Shown here piece after piece: positions 34,455 to 43,566 of a stretch of 64,000 nucleotides of DNA (position 1 is the first letter of the stretch; every line of letters starts with the position of its first letter). Below the pieces are notes generated by a model that had not been told where the DNA came from, searched no databases, and was given only the letters and a program-made list of their open reading frames with translations. The position numbers and the translations under genes were made by a program. The DNA is from Streptomyces sp. CB02980 (GTDB taxonomy: Bacteria; Actinomycetota; Actinomycetes; Streptomycetales; Streptomycetaceae). The stretch covers positions 682,001 through 746,000 of the forward strand of contig NZ_JACSCH020000002.1 in NCBI RefSeq assembly GCF_014451325.2, in the 5' to 3' direction.

Positions 34455-35375
34455 CTACTCCTCGCGCCGCGACTCCGCAGGCTCGGCCGGCGCCGCCGTT
34501 TTACTGGCCGAGGGGGCCGGGGCGGTCATATCCAGCAGCAGCATGGCGTCGTGATCGGGAGTGGCCGGCTCGGCGACGTAGACGCTGAGCCGGTGACCGG
34601 GAGAGCCTTCCAGCGGCATGCTCTGGCCCATGAGGGCCAGCGTGCCGACGGTGGGGTGCCGGAAGGTCTTGAGTGTCTTCTTGCGGCCGGTGACCTCGTA
34701 GCGCTCCCAGAGGCGGGCGAAGTCCGGGCTCTTCAGGAGCAGTTCGCCGACGATGGCCACGAGATCGGGTGCGTCAGGGTCGGCGCCGGCGACAGCGCGC
34801 AACCGTGCGACGCAGGTGCGGACCAGGTTCTCCCAGTCCGGGAACAGCTCGCGGGCCGCAGGGTGCAGGAAGAGGTAGCGGGCGAGGTTGCGCTGCTTGA
34901 CGGGCCAGTCGTCCAGTCCGGCGTACAGGGCGAGGCCGCCCGGGTTCCAGGCGAGCATGTCGAAGTTGCGTGAGACGACGTAGGCGGGGCTCGGCCGCAG
35001 CGTGTCCAGAAGGATCCTGATGTGCGGCCGCACGGTCCTGCTCGGCGCCTGGGGCGGTTCCGAGGCGTAGCGCGCGGCTCGGACGGCCAGCTCCCGCAGG
35101 TGCTCGTGCTCCTCCTCGTCCAGCTTCAGCGCGCGGGCGAGGGCGTCGATGACGGCCGGGCTGGGCCGGGTCTCCTTGCCGCGCTCCAGCCGGGCGTAGT
35201 AGTCGATGCTGACCCCAGCGAGCGTGGCGAGCTCCTCGCGGCGCAGGCCCGGGGTGCGGCGCATGCCGGTTCCCATGGGAAGGCCGGCCGCTTGCGGGCT
35301 GGTCTGGGTGCGTCGGGCTCGCAGGAAGGTGCCCAGCTCAGGACCGCTGTCGTGCTGCGGTGACGGTGACTCCAT
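34455..35375 (-). CDS. MmyB-type HTH regulator
   Basis: A 306-residue regulator. Residues about 12-75 form an XRE helix-turn-helix ('LRREELATLAGVSIDYYARLERG', typical of this group). Residues about 110-270 match the MmyB ligand-binding domain ('AYVVSRNFDMLAWNPGGLALY', 'NLARYLFLHPAARELFPDWE', 'TLKTFRHPTVGTLAL'), a PAS-like pocket thought to bind a hydrophobic ligand. The family usually controls neighbouring reductase or transporter genes. A motif copy at 35419-35440 lies 44 bases before its start and near the divergent ApbE gene, so it probably controls itself and its neighbours. Confidence 0.9.
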   Translation of the reverse strand: MESPSPQHDSGPELGTFLRARRTQTSPQAAGLPMGTGMRRTPGLRREELATLAGVSIDYYARLERGKETRPSPAVIDALARALKLDEEEHEHLRELAVRAARYASEPPQAPSRTVRPHIRILLDTLRPSPAYVVSRNFDMLAWNPGGLALYAGLDDWPVKQRNLARYLFLHPAARELFPDWENLVRTCVARLRAVAGADPDAPDLVAIVGELLLKSPDFARLWERYEVTGRKKTLKTFRHPTVGTLALMGQSMPLEGSPGHRLSVYVAEPATPDHDAMLLLDMTAPAPSASKTAAPAEPAESRREE

Positions 35376-35418
35376 GCCTTCCAGTGTGCTGCGTCCCGGC
35401 CGTGATCGACAGCGCCGA

Positions 35419-35440
35419 GGGGGGACCTGTCACAGCCTGG
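35419..35440 (+). promoter_or_regulatory. operator-like motif, copy 2 (MmyB gene/ApbE gene)
   Basis: GGGGGGACCTGTCACAGCC followed by TGG, with the perfect palindromic core CTGTCACAG. It lies in the 200-base divergent gap between the regulator and ApbE genes. Confidence 0.7.
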
Positions 35441-35575
35441 CACAGCCCGTCCTGGCACCCGGGCGCCGTACGGGGGACTGTTGTTCTGCCGGCTGGTCCG
35501 CCCCCTCCGGACCGGCCGCCCCTGCCCCCGACAGGCGCCCGCGACCAGCCGGCGCGCTCGTGAGGAATTGCCGCC

Positions 35576-36514
35576 ATGACACTCGCCGCACCAGCTGCCG
35601 CACCCAGGGCCCGGTTCGCCTTCGAGGGCATCGGAACGCCGTGGCAGGTCCTCACCGGAGAACCGCTGCCGGAGGAGGTCCGCACGGCCGTGCTGGACTG
35701 CGTGGAGGGGTTCGACTCGGTGTGGTCGCGGTTCCGCCCGGACTCGCTGGTGAGCCGGATCGCCGCCTCGCCGGGCGGCGGCCGGTTCGTCTTCCCCGAC
35801 GACGCGACCGTCATGTTCGACCTGTACGACCGTCTCGGCGCAGCCACCGGCGGCGCCGTCGACCCGCTCGTCGGCCGCCGCCTCGAAGAGCTCGGCTACG
35901 ACGCGACATACACCTTCCGGCCCGCCCTCACCCCCGAGGCATACGCGACGGACGCGTGGTCGAGGGAGAGGCCGCTGTGGACGCGGGACGTACGACGCGA
36001 CGGGCCGGTGCTCACCACCCGGCGCCCCCTCGTGCTGGACGTTGGAGCCGCGGGCAAGGGCCGGCTGGTCGACCTGGTCGCCGGCATCCTGCGCCGGGCC
36101 GGGATCCGCGGCTACGTGGTCGACGGCAGCGGCGACCTCGCCCACGCCGGCGACACCACCCGCACGTCGGACCGGCCCCTGAGGGTCGGCTTGGAGCACC
36201 CGGACGACCCCACGCGCGTGATCGGTGTCGCACGCCTGTACGACCTCTCCCTGTGCGCCTCGGCCACCAACCGGCGCCGCTGGGGACCGGGCCTGCACCA
36301 CCTCCTGGACGCCCGCACCGGACAGCCCGTCCACGACACCGTCGCCACCTGGACCGTCGCCGACGACACGGCCACCGCCGACGGACTCGCCACCGCCCTG
36401 TTCCTCACCGGCCCGGACCGACTGGCCGAACACTTCGACTTCTCCTGGGTACGCCTGGGCGCGGACGGCCGGCTCGACGCCTCGGCCGACTTCGACGGCG
36501 AACTCTTCGCCTGA
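35576..36514 (+). CDS. apbE: ApbE-type FAD:protein FMN transferase
   Basis: A 312-residue protein with the ApbE pattern: 'GFDSVWSRFRPDSLVSRI' (N-terminal FAD contact), 'LDVGAAGKGRLVDLV' (the D-x-G-A-x-GKG loop), 'YVVDGSGDLAHAG' (D-G-S/G-G-D), 'HHLLDARTGQPV' (H-x-x-D-P/A-x-TG) and 'TADGLATALF' (the metal-binding T-A/D-D region). The enzyme attaches FMN covalently to Thr/Ser of target proteins. No signal peptide is obvious, while many ApbE proteins are exported lipoproteins. The next gene encodes an FMN-binding lipoprotein, its likely substrate. Confidence 0.9.
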   Translation: MTLAAPAAAPRARFAFEGIGTPWQVLTGEPLPEEVRTAVLDCVEGFDSVWSRFRPDSLVSRIAASPGGGRFVFPDDATVMFDLYDRLGAATGGAVDPLVGRRLEELGYDATYTFRPALTPEAYATDAWSRERPLWTRDVRRDGPVLTTRRPLVLDVGAAGKGRLVDLVAGILRRAGIRGYVVDGSGDLAHAGDTTRTSDRPLRVGLEHPDDPTRVIGVARLYDLSLCASATNRRRWGPGLHHLLDARTGQPVHDTVATWTVADDTATADGLATALFLTGPDRLAEHFDFSWVRLGADGRLDASADFDGELFA

Positions 36515-36569
36515 CCCCTCCCCTGAACCGGCACCCCCTTCCCCGCCACCCGAAAGCGAGCACCGCGCC

Positions 36570-37022
36570 ATGAACACCCTCGGAAAGAAGGCCGCCGCCG
36601 CGAGCGCCGCCGCCCTCATCACGGCCGGCCTGACCGCCTGCTCCAGCGACGACGGCGACACCCCGGCCCCCGCAACGCCTACCGCCTCCGCATCGGCGTC
36701 GGCTCCGGCGGCCTCCTCCGAGGCGCGGGACCGCGACTACCGCGACGGCACGTACTCGGCGGACGGCGTGTACGGCAACAACTCCCGTATCACCGTCTCG
36801 CTGACCCTGAGCGACGGCGTCGTCGGAGACCTGTCGGTCACCCCGCACGCCACGAACCCGACCTCCCGCGACTACCAGCAGGACTTCGCGGACGCTGCCC
36901 CGGCCGCCGTCAACGGCAAGCCGATCGACGAAGTGGAACTCGACCTCCTGGCCGGCGCGAGCGGCACCACCGAAGGCTTCAACTCCGCCATCGACCTCAT
37001 CCAGGACCAGGCCGCCCGATGA
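36570..37022 (+). CDS. FMN-binding domain lipoprotein
   Basis: A 150-residue lipoprotein: lipobox 'LTACS' with Cys24, a Ser/Ala/Pro linker, then an FMN_bind domain ('DGTYSADGVYGNNSRITVSLTLSDGVVGDLSV', 'AAVNGKPIDEVELDLLAGASGTTEGFNSAI'). The 'SGTTEGF' segment corresponds to the S/T-G-A-S/T flavinylation site of this family, with Thr as FMN acceptor. Together with ApbE just upstream it makes a flavin-based electron carrier on the outer face of the membrane. Confidence 0.85.
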   Translation: MNTLGKKAAAASAAALITAGLTACSSDDGDTPAPATPTASASASAPAASSEARDRDYRDGTYSADGVYGNNSRITVSLTLSDGVVGDLSVTPHATNPTSRDYQQDFADAAPAAVNGKPIDEVELDLLAGASGTTEGFNSAIDLIQDQAAR

Positions 37023-37058
37023 CCGCCGCGCGGACGAGATGCGGGACGCCCCACGCAG

Positions 37059-37080
37059 CCAGGCTGTGACAGGGCACCCC
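37059..37080 (-). promoter_or_regulatory. operator-like motif, copy 3 (before the CMD-like gene)
   Basis: On the minus strand GGGGTGCCCTGTCACAGCC followed by TGG, 19 of 22 bases shared with copy 2. It lies 139 bases before the start at 37219. Confidence 0.65.
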
Positions 37081-37218
37081 ATACCAGTGGCCGCGCCCAC
37101 ACCATGAAGCAAGAATCATCAGAAATGCCGCGAATACATCGGTTCGGGCACACGGGTCCGACGGGCTGACCTGCTCGTTCTGTAGAACCGTCGACAGTAC
37201 GACCGAAGGGAACGCCGC

Positions 37219-37560
37219 ATGTCCGCCCAGCCCACCCGAGCCGAGCAGCTCCTCGGCGACCTCGCGCCCAAGATGGTGCAACTCACCGACGACGTCCTCT
37301 TCGGCGACGTGTGGAAGCGGCCCGGTCTCTCCCCTCGTGACCGCAGCCTGATCACCGTGGCGATCCTTGCCGCCACCTCCCGCCCCGGCCAGCTCGACAG
37401 CCATCTCAAGCTCGCCCTGGACAACGGCGTGACGCGCGAGGAACTCGTCGAGGCCCTCACCCACACCGCCTTCTACGCCGGCTGGCCGGCAGGCATGGGC
37501 GGTCTCGTCCAGCTCAAGGAGATCGTCGGACAAAGCAGCGAGCCCCCGGCCTCGAAGTGA
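37219..37560 (+). CDS. carboxymuconolactone decarboxylase-family protein
   Basis: A 113-residue protein of the CMD family: 'LSPRDRSLITVAILAATSRPGQLDSHLKLALDNGVTREELVEALTHTAFYAGWPAG' is the typical run of helices. It lacks the CxxC of AhpD-type members, so it is closer to the decarboxylase-type subfamily. Members act on small lactones or serve in redox reactions; the substrate here is not visible. GAAGGGAA precedes the ATG. It is followed at 37575 by the cupin gene. Confidence 0.85.
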   Translation: MSAQPTRAEQLLGDLAPKMVQLTDDVLFGDVWKRPGLSPRDRSLITVAILAATSRPGQLDSHLKLALDNGVTREELVEALTHTAFYAGWPAGMGGLVQLKEIVGQSSEPPASK

Positions 37561-37574
37561 CAGGAGGCACGACC

Positions 37575-37988
37575 ATGGAACTGCTCCCGAAGACGCCGAC
37601 CTCCCAAGGCCCCGCCGAACGCTTCACCGGGGACGTCTGGGTGGACATGCTCGCCGAAGCCGCGCCTTCCTCCCGTCTGACCGCCGGGATCGTGCGATTC
37701 GCGCCCTGCGCCCGTACCGCCTGGCACCGTCACGCGCTCGGCCAGACCCTGTACGTCACCGAAGGCATCGGCCTCGTCCAGACCCGCGACGGTCACACGA
37801 TCGTGCTCCGCCCCGGCGACACCGTCCACACCCCGCCCGGCGAGTGGCACTGGCACGGAGCCACCCCCGACCGCTTCATGACCCACCTGGCCTTGTCGGA
37901 ACGAACCGACGAACCCGGCACCGCGGACGTCGAGTGGGGCGAGCACGTCGACGACGAGACCTACCGGAAGGCCGCACAAGCACGATGA
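37575..37988 (+). CDS. cupin-domain protein
   Basis: A 137-residue single-domain cupin. Motif 1 is 'CARTAWHRHALGQTLYVTEGIG' with the metal-binding H-x-H, and motif 2 is 'RPGDTVHTPPGEWHWHGA'. This form often stands beside CMD and reductase genes in stress clusters. I chose ATG 37575 because a perfect AGGAGG lies 7 bases upstream; the earlier GTG at 37557 has none. The stop overlaps the next start (ATGA). Confidence 0.85.
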   Translation: MELLPKTPTSQGPAERFTGDVWVDMLAEAAPSSRLTAGIVRFAPCARTAWHRHALGQTLYVTEGIGLVQTRDGHTIVLRPGDTVHTPPGEWHWHGATPDRFMTHLALSERTDEPGTADVEWGEHVDDETYRKAAQAR

Positions 37989-39010
37989 ACGCCACCCCGG
38001 CCCCCGACGACGGCTTCGCTCCGCTGACCCTCACCGGTCAGGGATCCTTCGCCGTCGGCGGCACTACCCGCACCACCCCCGGCGCCTTCGACCCGCGCCG
38101 CCCGACCGACCCGGCAGGCCAGACTCTGCACGGCGACCACGCCCGTGTCTTCTACCAGATCCCCGTGGACCCGCGTCCGCTGCCGCTCGTCCTGTGGCAC
38201 GGCTACAAGCAGTGCGGCTCCGGATGGGGATCCACCCCCGACGGCCGCGAAGGCTTCCAGACGATCTTCCTGCGCCGCGGGTTCCCCGTCTACACCCTCG
38301 ACCAGCCCCGCCGGGCTTCCGCCGGCCAGACCACCCAGGCCGCGCCGGTCGACACCGCCACCACCGACCAGTGGTTCTACAACCAGTTCCGCTTCGGCCT
38401 GTGGCCCGACCGCTACCCCGGCGGCCAGTTCCCGCCCGGCGACGAGGCACTGGAGCAGTTCTTCCGATCCATGGTCCCCGACACCGGACCCATCGACGCC
38501 GACGTCCTGACCGCCTCCGTCGAGGCGCTGTTCGACCGCATCGGGCCGGGAGTCCTCGTCACGCACTCCCACGCCGGCGGGTTCGGCTGGCTGGCCGCCA
38601 TGCGCAGTCCCGGCATCAGGGGCGTGGTCGCGCTGGAACCCGGCAGCGGCTTCGTCTTCCCCGAAGGCGAGACCCCTGACCCGATGGACTCCTCCGCCGG
38701 CACCATGGCCGCCGTCTCCGTACCACTCGCCGAGTTCGAGCGTCTGACGAAGATCCCCATCGTCGTCTATTACGGCGACAACATCCCCACCGAACCGACC
38801 GACATCGCCGGCCGCGACAACTGGCGTATCCGTGTCGCCATGGCCCGCCTCTGGGTCGATGCGGTCAACCGGCACGGCGGCGACGCCCGTCTCGTCCTCC
38901 TCCCGGAGGCCGGCATCACGGGCAACAGCCACTTCCTCCACGCGGATCTGAACAACCTGGAGATCGCCGGCCAGATCTCCGCCTTCCTGGTCGAGAAGAA
39001 CCTCGACTGA
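37985..39010 (+). CDS. alpha/beta hydrolase
   Basis: A 341-residue hydrolase. 'PLVLWHGYKQCG' is the oxyanion-hole strand, 'VLVTHSHAGGFGWLAA' holds the serine nucleophile in S-H-A-G-G form, and 'GNSHFLHADLNN' near 316 supplies the histidine. The fold resembles secreted esterases of the DUF/PHB-type group, but there is no signal peptide. It is coupled to the cupin gene by ATGA. The substrate is unknown. Confidence 0.8.
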   Translation: MNATPAPDDGFAPLTLTGQGSFAVGGTTRTTPGAFDPRRPTDPAGQTLHGDHARVFYQIPVDPRPLPLVLWHGYKQCGSGWGSTPDGREGFQTIFLRRGFPVYTLDQPRRASAGQTTQAAPVDTATTDQWFYNQFRFGLWPDRYPGGQFPPGDEALEQFFRSMVPDTGPIDADVLTASVEALFDRIGPGVLVTHSHAGGFGWLAAMRSPGIRGVVALEPGSGFVFPEGETPDPMDSSAGTMAAVSVPLAEFERLTKIPIVVYYGDNIPTEPTDIAGRDNWRIRVAMARLWVDAVNRHGGDARLVLLPEAGITGNSHFLHADLNNLEIAGQISAFLVEKNLD

Positions 39011-39092
39011 CCAGAGGGCCGGCCCCGCCCCAGCAACACATACGACTCAGACCGCGCCCCACCGCAGGCGCGACATCAACAAGGAGAATCCG

Positions 39093-40118
39093 ATGACTGC
39101 CACGCGACCGAGCGTGACCGCCCCGGGCCCGGTGCTGGACTACCGGGACAACCCGTTCGGCCTGGTCTACGAGTACGCGATCACGGCGAACGAACCGGGC
39201 AAGGTCAACATCCACCCGGTCAGCTACACCCTGCACGGACTGAAGATCGTCGCGAACGTCTACACACCGGCGGACTACGACCCGAACGGCGCGTTCCCGG
39301 CGATCACGGTGGCGCACCCGAACGGCGGAACCAAGGAGCAGGTCGCCGGGCGGTACGCGCAGCGGCTCGCCGAACAGGGATACATCACGATCGCCGCGGA
39401 CGCCTCCTTCCAGGGGCACAGCGAAGGCGAGCCCCGCAACGTGGACAAGCCCTACCACCGCACCGACGACGTCCACGGCATGGCCGACTTCATCGCCGGC
39501 TTCCCCGGCGTCGACACCGAAAGGGTGGGCGCGCTCGGCATCTGCGGGGGCGGCGGATACACCCTGAACGCGGTCAAGTCCGACAAGCGGTTCCGGGCGG
39601 TCGCCACACTCAGCATGTTCAACTCCGGCCTGGTACGCCGCAATGGGCTGCAGGACTCCCAGGTGGACACCATCCAGGACCGGCTGCGGCAGGCGTCCCA
39701 GGCACGCGCCGAAGAAGCCGCAGGCGGCACGGTGCGCTGCGCCGGAGACGCCGACCTGACCGACGAGCAGATCGCGGCCCAGCCGTTCGCCCTGTACCGG
39801 CAGGGCTACGAGTACTGCTGGAAGACCCACGCCTGCCCCGGCTCGACCTTCAAGTACACGATGAGCAGCCTGCTGGACCTGATGGCCTTCGACGCCACCG
39901 ACCACCTCGACCTGATCGACGTGCCGCTGCTGATGATCGCCGGAAGCGAGGCCGACACCCGGTACATGAGCGACGACGCGCTCCCGAAGGTCACCGGCAC
40001 CGACGACAAGGAACTCTTCCTCATCGACGGCGCTCAGCACATCGAGACCTACTGGATCGACCGGTACGTCGACTCCGCCGTCGACAAGCTGACCGACTTC
40101 TTCGCCAAGAACCTCTGA
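39093..40118 (+). CDS. alpha/beta hydrolase with cysteine nucleophile (YcjY/dienelactone hydrolase-like)
   Basis: A 341-residue hydrolase. The nucleophile elbow is 'LGICGGGGYTLNA', with Cys where most relatives have Ser, as in dienelactone hydrolases and YcjY-type proteins. 'VAHPNGGTKEQ' is the oxyanion loop, 'MIAGSEADTRYMS' holds the acid and 'DGAQHIETYW' the histidine. AAGGAG precedes the ATG. It is in the same direction as the preceding hydrolase, 82 bases away. Confidence 0.85.
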   Translation: MTATRPSVTAPGPVLDYRDNPFGLVYEYAITANEPGKVNIHPVSYTLHGLKIVANVYTPADYDPNGAFPAITVAHPNGGTKEQVAGRYAQRLAEQGYITIAADASFQGHSEGEPRNVDKPYHRTDDVHGMADFIAGFPGVDTERVGALGICGGGGYTLNAVKSDKRFRAVATLSMFNSGLVRRNGLQDSQVDTIQDRLRQASQARAEEAAGGTVRCAGDADLTDEQIAAQPFALYRQGYEYCWKTHACPGSTFKYTMSSLLDLMAFDATDHLDLIDVPLLMIAGSEADTRYMSDDALPKVTGTDDKELFLIDGAQHIETYWIDRYVDSAVDKLTDFFAKNL

Positions 40119-40138
40119 ACACCCCGTAAGGCACTCCC

Positions 40139-40903
40139 ATGTCCTCACCCACCGGCACCCCCCTCACCGACGTCCTCATGGTCGGCGCCACCGGCAGCAT
40201 CGGCCGCCACGCCGTCACCTGGGCCCAGCGCCTGGGCCTGAGCCCGCGCGCCCTCGTGCGTGACCTGCGGCGTGGCGAGTCCCTGCTACCCGGCGTCGAG
40301 CTGGTCCAGGGCGACCTCGAAGACACCGCCTCCCTGAAGGCCGCCGTGCGCGGTGCGCAGGCGGTGGTCCTCACCCACGGCTCCGGCGGCGACCCCGAGA
40401 CACGGCGCCGCGTCGACTACGGCGGCGTCCGCAACCTCCTTGCCGCCCTGGACGGTGAACGCCCGCGCATCTCCCTGATGACGTCCATCTACTCCACCCG
40501 CGACGACATCCCCGGCAACTCCCCGTGGAAGCGCCGCTCCGAACGCCTCGTACGCGCCAGCGGGCTGCCCTACACGATCGTGCGCCCCGGCTGGTTCGAT
40601 CACGCCACCGAGACCCAACGCCACCTCGTCCTGGACCAGGGCGGCACCGCGGACGGCGGGGTGGCCCGCACCCAGATCGCGGAAACACTCATCCGCGCCC
40701 TGCTGGAGGACACCGCGCTGTCCAAGACCTTCGAACTCACCGCAGTCGAAGGGCCTGAGCAGACGGACTGGAGCACGCTGTTCGCTCCCCTCAAGCCGGA
40801 CGACGCCGGATCCGTGGACGGCGTGCTCGACCCGCACACCCTGCCCCTCGACGCGGAACCCGCCGACATCCGCGCCGACCTCGTAGCCGCGCGAGCCGCA
40901 TGA
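40139..40903 (+). CDS. NAD(P)-binding protein (NmrA/atypical SDR)
   Basis: A 254-residue Rossmann protein. 'VLMVGATGSIGRHAV' is the nucleotide loop (GATGxxG), 'RALVRDL' the NADP-type Arg strand, 'LVQGDLEDTASL' the adenine loop and 'YTIVRPGWFDH' the family's conserved strand; 'SIYSTRDDIPG' replaces the catalytic Tyr-x-x-x-Lys. It is typical of NAD(P)H-dependent quinone or flavin reductases. It lies 20 bases after the YcjY-like gene. Confidence 0.85.
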   Translation: MSSPTGTPLTDVLMVGATGSIGRHAVTWAQRLGLSPRALVRDLRRGESLLPGVELVQGDLEDTASLKAAVRGAQAVVLTHGSGGDPETRRRVDYGGVRNLLAALDGERPRISLMTSIYSTRDDIPGNSPWKRRSERLVRASGLPYTIVRPGWFDHATETQRHLVLDQGGTADGGVARTQIAETLIRALLEDTALSKTFELTAVEGPEQTDWSTLFAPLKPDDAGSVDGVLDPHTLPLDAEPADIRADLVAARAA

Positions 40904-40925
40904 CCCGACGGCCGCCGCCACCGTT

Positions 40926-40947
40926 GGGGTGCCCTGTCACACCACGG
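40926..40947 (+). promoter_or_regulatory. operator-like motif, copy 4 (before the aldo/keto reductase gene)
   Basis: GGGGTGCCCTGTCACACC and following bases share the first 16 of 22 bases with copy 3; the right end has diverged. It lies 130 bases before the start at 41077. Confidence 0.55.
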
Positions 40948-41076
40948 CTGGCCATTGCCCGGAAGATCGCGGTCTGCCACCACAAGCGTTCTTGCCCCAT
41001 CGTCGATACAGGCAGGTGACCGCGAACCATGACACACCCTGTCTCCCCTGAAGTACCGAACGAAGAAAGAGCTCCC

Positions 41077-41928
41077 ATGCAGCACGTCACCCTGAACAAC
41101 GGCGTCGAGATGCCCATCCTCGGCTTCGGCGTCTACCAGATCCCGCCGGAGGACACCGAGCGGGCCGTCACCGAGGCCCTGGCTGCCGGGTACCGCCTCC
41201 TGGACACCGCCGCCGCTTACGGCAACGAGGAGGCCGTGGGCCGCGCGATCAAGAACAGCGGCATCCCCCGCGAGGACCTGTTCGTCACCACCAAGCTCTG
41301 GGTCCAGGACGCCCCGGCCGAACAGAACACCCGGCGCGCGTTCGACACCTCCCTGGCCAAGCTGGGCCTGGATCACGTCGACCTGTACCTGATGCACCAG
41401 CCCTTCGGCGACGTCTACGGCCAGTGGCGCGCCATGGAGGCCCTCAACCGCGAGGGCCTCGCGAAGGCGATCGGCGTCGCCAACTTCTACCCGGACCGCC
41501 TGCTCGACCTGATCATCAACAACGAGATCACCCCGCAGGTCAACCAGATCGAGACCCACCCCTTCTTCCAGCGCGCCGACTACCAGGACCTCATGCGCGA
41601 GCACGGCGTGCAGATCCAGTCCTGGGGCGGCTTCGCCGAAGGCAAGAACGACCTGTTCACCAACCCGCTCCTCGCCGGCATCGGCGCCGAGTACGGCAAG
41701 TCCGTCGCCCAGGTCGTCCTGCGCTGGCTCACCCAGCGCGGCGCCGTCGCCATCCCCAAGTCCGTCCGCGCAGAGCGCATGGCCGAGAACTTCGACGTCT
41801 TCGACTTCGAACTCACCGACGAGCAGATGGCCGCCATCGCCACCCTCGACACCGGCTCCTCGCTCTTCTTCGACCACCACGACCCCGCCATGGTCGACTG
41901 GCTCGCCAAGCGCCGCCTGGAGAACTGA
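41077..41928 (+). CDS. aldo/keto reductase
   Basis: A 283-residue AKR of the 2,5-diketo-gluconate reductase type. '[18 protein letters not shown]' carries the catalytic Asp and Tyr, 'FVTTKLW' the Lys and '[11 protein letters not shown]' the His; '[27 protein letters not shown]' is the NADPH-binding end. It reduces aldehydes or ketones with NADPH. I chose ATG 41077, where the family consensus begins ('[19 protein letters not shown]'); the ATG at 41029 would add 16 residues. Confidence 0.9.
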   Translation: MQHVTLNNGVEMPILGFGVYQIPPEDTERAVTEALAAGYRLLDTAAAYGNEEAVGRAIKNSGIPREDLFVTTKLWVQDAPAEQNTRRAFDTSLAKLGLDHVDLYLMHQPFGDVYGQWRAMEALNREGLAKAIGVANFYPDRLLDLIINNEITPQVNQIETHPFFQRADYQDLMREHGVQIQSWGGFAEGKNDLFTNPLLAGIGAEYGKSVAQVVLRWLTQRGAVAIPKSVRAERMAENFDVFDFELTDEQMAAIATLDTGSSLFFDHHDPAMVDWLAKRRLEN

Positions 41929-42149
41929 ACGAGGCCGTCAGGCACCCCAGACCACTCGCGCGTGCGCACGTGATGGGCCGAGGCCCATGCGTTGGGAGAG
42001 CGTGACGACCTCGCTGCGGGCGATCCGCCGGGACCTGCGTCCCATGAGAGGGGTCACTGCCCCGCTACTCGCAGCGGCAAGCGGCACCGTGGCTACGCAA
42101 GGCTTCAGACTGACTGGGAGTGCGTCATGGCAGGTCAGACCCACCCAGG

Positions 42150-43337
42150 TCAAGCGTCGGGGGCTGCTCGGCGGGTGGCCAGGTACAAGTCGGGGTTGTC
42201 CTCCAGCAGCTTCAGCCACCTCAGGTCCATCCCCGGTTTCTCAACGGGCTCCCTTAGCTCAGAGAGGAGATCACGCCCGTCAAGGACGGCGGCCACGGAC
42301 TGATTGCCGGTCCGTTGCAGCGGGACTTCGACGTCGCCCGCTCGCACGAAGTACGGGTAGCCACGGTTCACGTCGTTGGCTACCTGCCGTGTGCGCTCAA
42401 CCCACTGCTCACCCAGGAGGTCAACACCGTCGCCGATCCCGCTGTACCCGATGACCTTCCCGTTCTCGATCAACAGGTGGCGAACCTCCCGCCATCCGCC
42501 GGGCGGATTCCGGTCCTTGGCCTGCCGAACGAGACCGGTCTTCCGGTCCCTCACCGCCTTGTCCCATGCCGGCCACTGAGCCGATCGCTGGTCAGAGTTG
42601 CGGCAGACGATGTCAAGCAGGAAGACCTCGTAGTTGTCCAGGCCCATCGGCCGGTACACCAGATGGGCGTGAGGGGACTCCAGCCGCGGGTCCGTGACAG
42701 GGACCTCAACCGCTGACTCCAGCTCGGCGGACTCCGCGAACGCCCACCGCACGATCGGTGGATTCTCAGCGATCAATTGAGGGTCAAGGGACTGGAAGAA
42801 CCGCACCGCGTCGAACAACGTGACCACGACCGGACGACCTTGGACCTCCTTCCGGTAGGCGTCCTGCGCCTCGCCACGGGCCCGCTTCTGCTTCTCCGTG
42901 GCCTCCGGATCAATGTTCACGTAGTCGGCTGGCATATCCACGTACTGGGCCCAGTCGTAAACCACACGCATGCGCGTGGGTGCCATGTGCATTGGCACAC
43001 CGAAATGGGCACCCGGTACCAGCAAGCCTTCGAAGAGCGCCGGCGAGTGCTCCTCGCAGTTGCGGATCAACTCGAGCCCCATAACGACTTTGCCCAGGGG
43101 GTCACGGGCACGGTGTCGCCGGTAGTCGTCTCCGAAAGCATGGAGGAAGACAGCCTCGTCGAGGATGTTGACCGCAGAGGCGACCCTGCGAACCTCCAGA
43201 GCCGCAGCCTCTGGGTCCTCCATGGTCGCGTACCAGTACGCCTCAATTGCGCGGCGGACCTCCCGCATGTAGCGAAGCCCTTTGGCCAGGTAGGCGACGG
43301 ATAGAGAGAACTGTGCTCGTGCCACGGACCAGAGCAT
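42150..43337 (-). CDS. unknown protein next to the Tn3 transposon
   Basis: A 395-residue protein I do not recognise. It starts 'LWSVARAQFSLSVAYLAKGLRYMREVRRAIEAYWY' and contains 'HMAPTRMRVVYDWAQYVDMPADYV', 'VVVTLFDAVRFFQSLDPQL', 'WRHL-like' segments and 'GYSGIGDGVDLLGEQWVERTRQVANDVNRGYPYFVRAG'. It is soluble, with mixed helices and strands. I chose ATG 43337 (GAGGG upstream); the frame is open to 43421. Its first codons lie 230 bases from the left transposon end, so its promoter may have been changed by the insertion. Confidence 0.6.
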   Translation of the reverse strand: MLWSVARAQFSLSVAYLAKGLRYMREVRRAIEAYWYATMEDPEAAALEVRRVASAVNILDEAVFLHAFGDDYRRHRARDPLGKVVMGLELIRNCEEHSPALFEGLLVPGAHFGVPMHMAPTRMRVVYDWAQYVDMPADYVNIDPEATEKQKRARGEAQDAYRKEVQGRPVVVTLFDAVRFFQSLDPQLIAENPPIVRWAFAESAELESAVEVPVTDPRLESPHAHLVYRPMGLDNYEVFLLDIVCRNSDQRSAQWPAWDKAVRDRKTGLVRQAKDRNPPGGWREVRHLLIENGKVIGYSGIGDGVDLLGEQWVERTRQVANDVNRGYPYFVRAGDVEVPLQRTGNQSVAAVLDGRDLLSELREPVEKPGMDLRWLKLLEDNPDLYLATRRAAPDA

Positions 43338-43566
43338 CCCAGCCCTCGCTCCGTGAACACCAGTGCCTTTCGCCGGACGCGCTGATGTCGACCCGTTCGC
43401 ACGGCCCGGCACTCCGGTCACCGGTTCAGGCCCCGCATCCGTCGTCTACACGCTCCAAGCCCGGCCTTGTCAGCTGCAAGATGCGACCGGATCAAGACGT
43501 TCCCGGGCGGACCGCGTTCGCGGCCCCATCCAGGAGCAAGGTGCTGTGCCTTCGCGTCAATGCCCC
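43338..43566. other. gap between the unknown gene and the transposon
   Basis: A 229-base stretch with no credible gene. It probably holds the promoter of the unknown gene at 42150. Confidence 0.3.

Noticed and set aside
41987..42454. Plus-strand frame starting 'RWESVTTSLRAIRRDL'
   Set aside because: The first 20 residues look plausible, but most of the frame is antisense to the unknown protein gene at 42150 and shows no domain. Possibly a remnant of a gene start.
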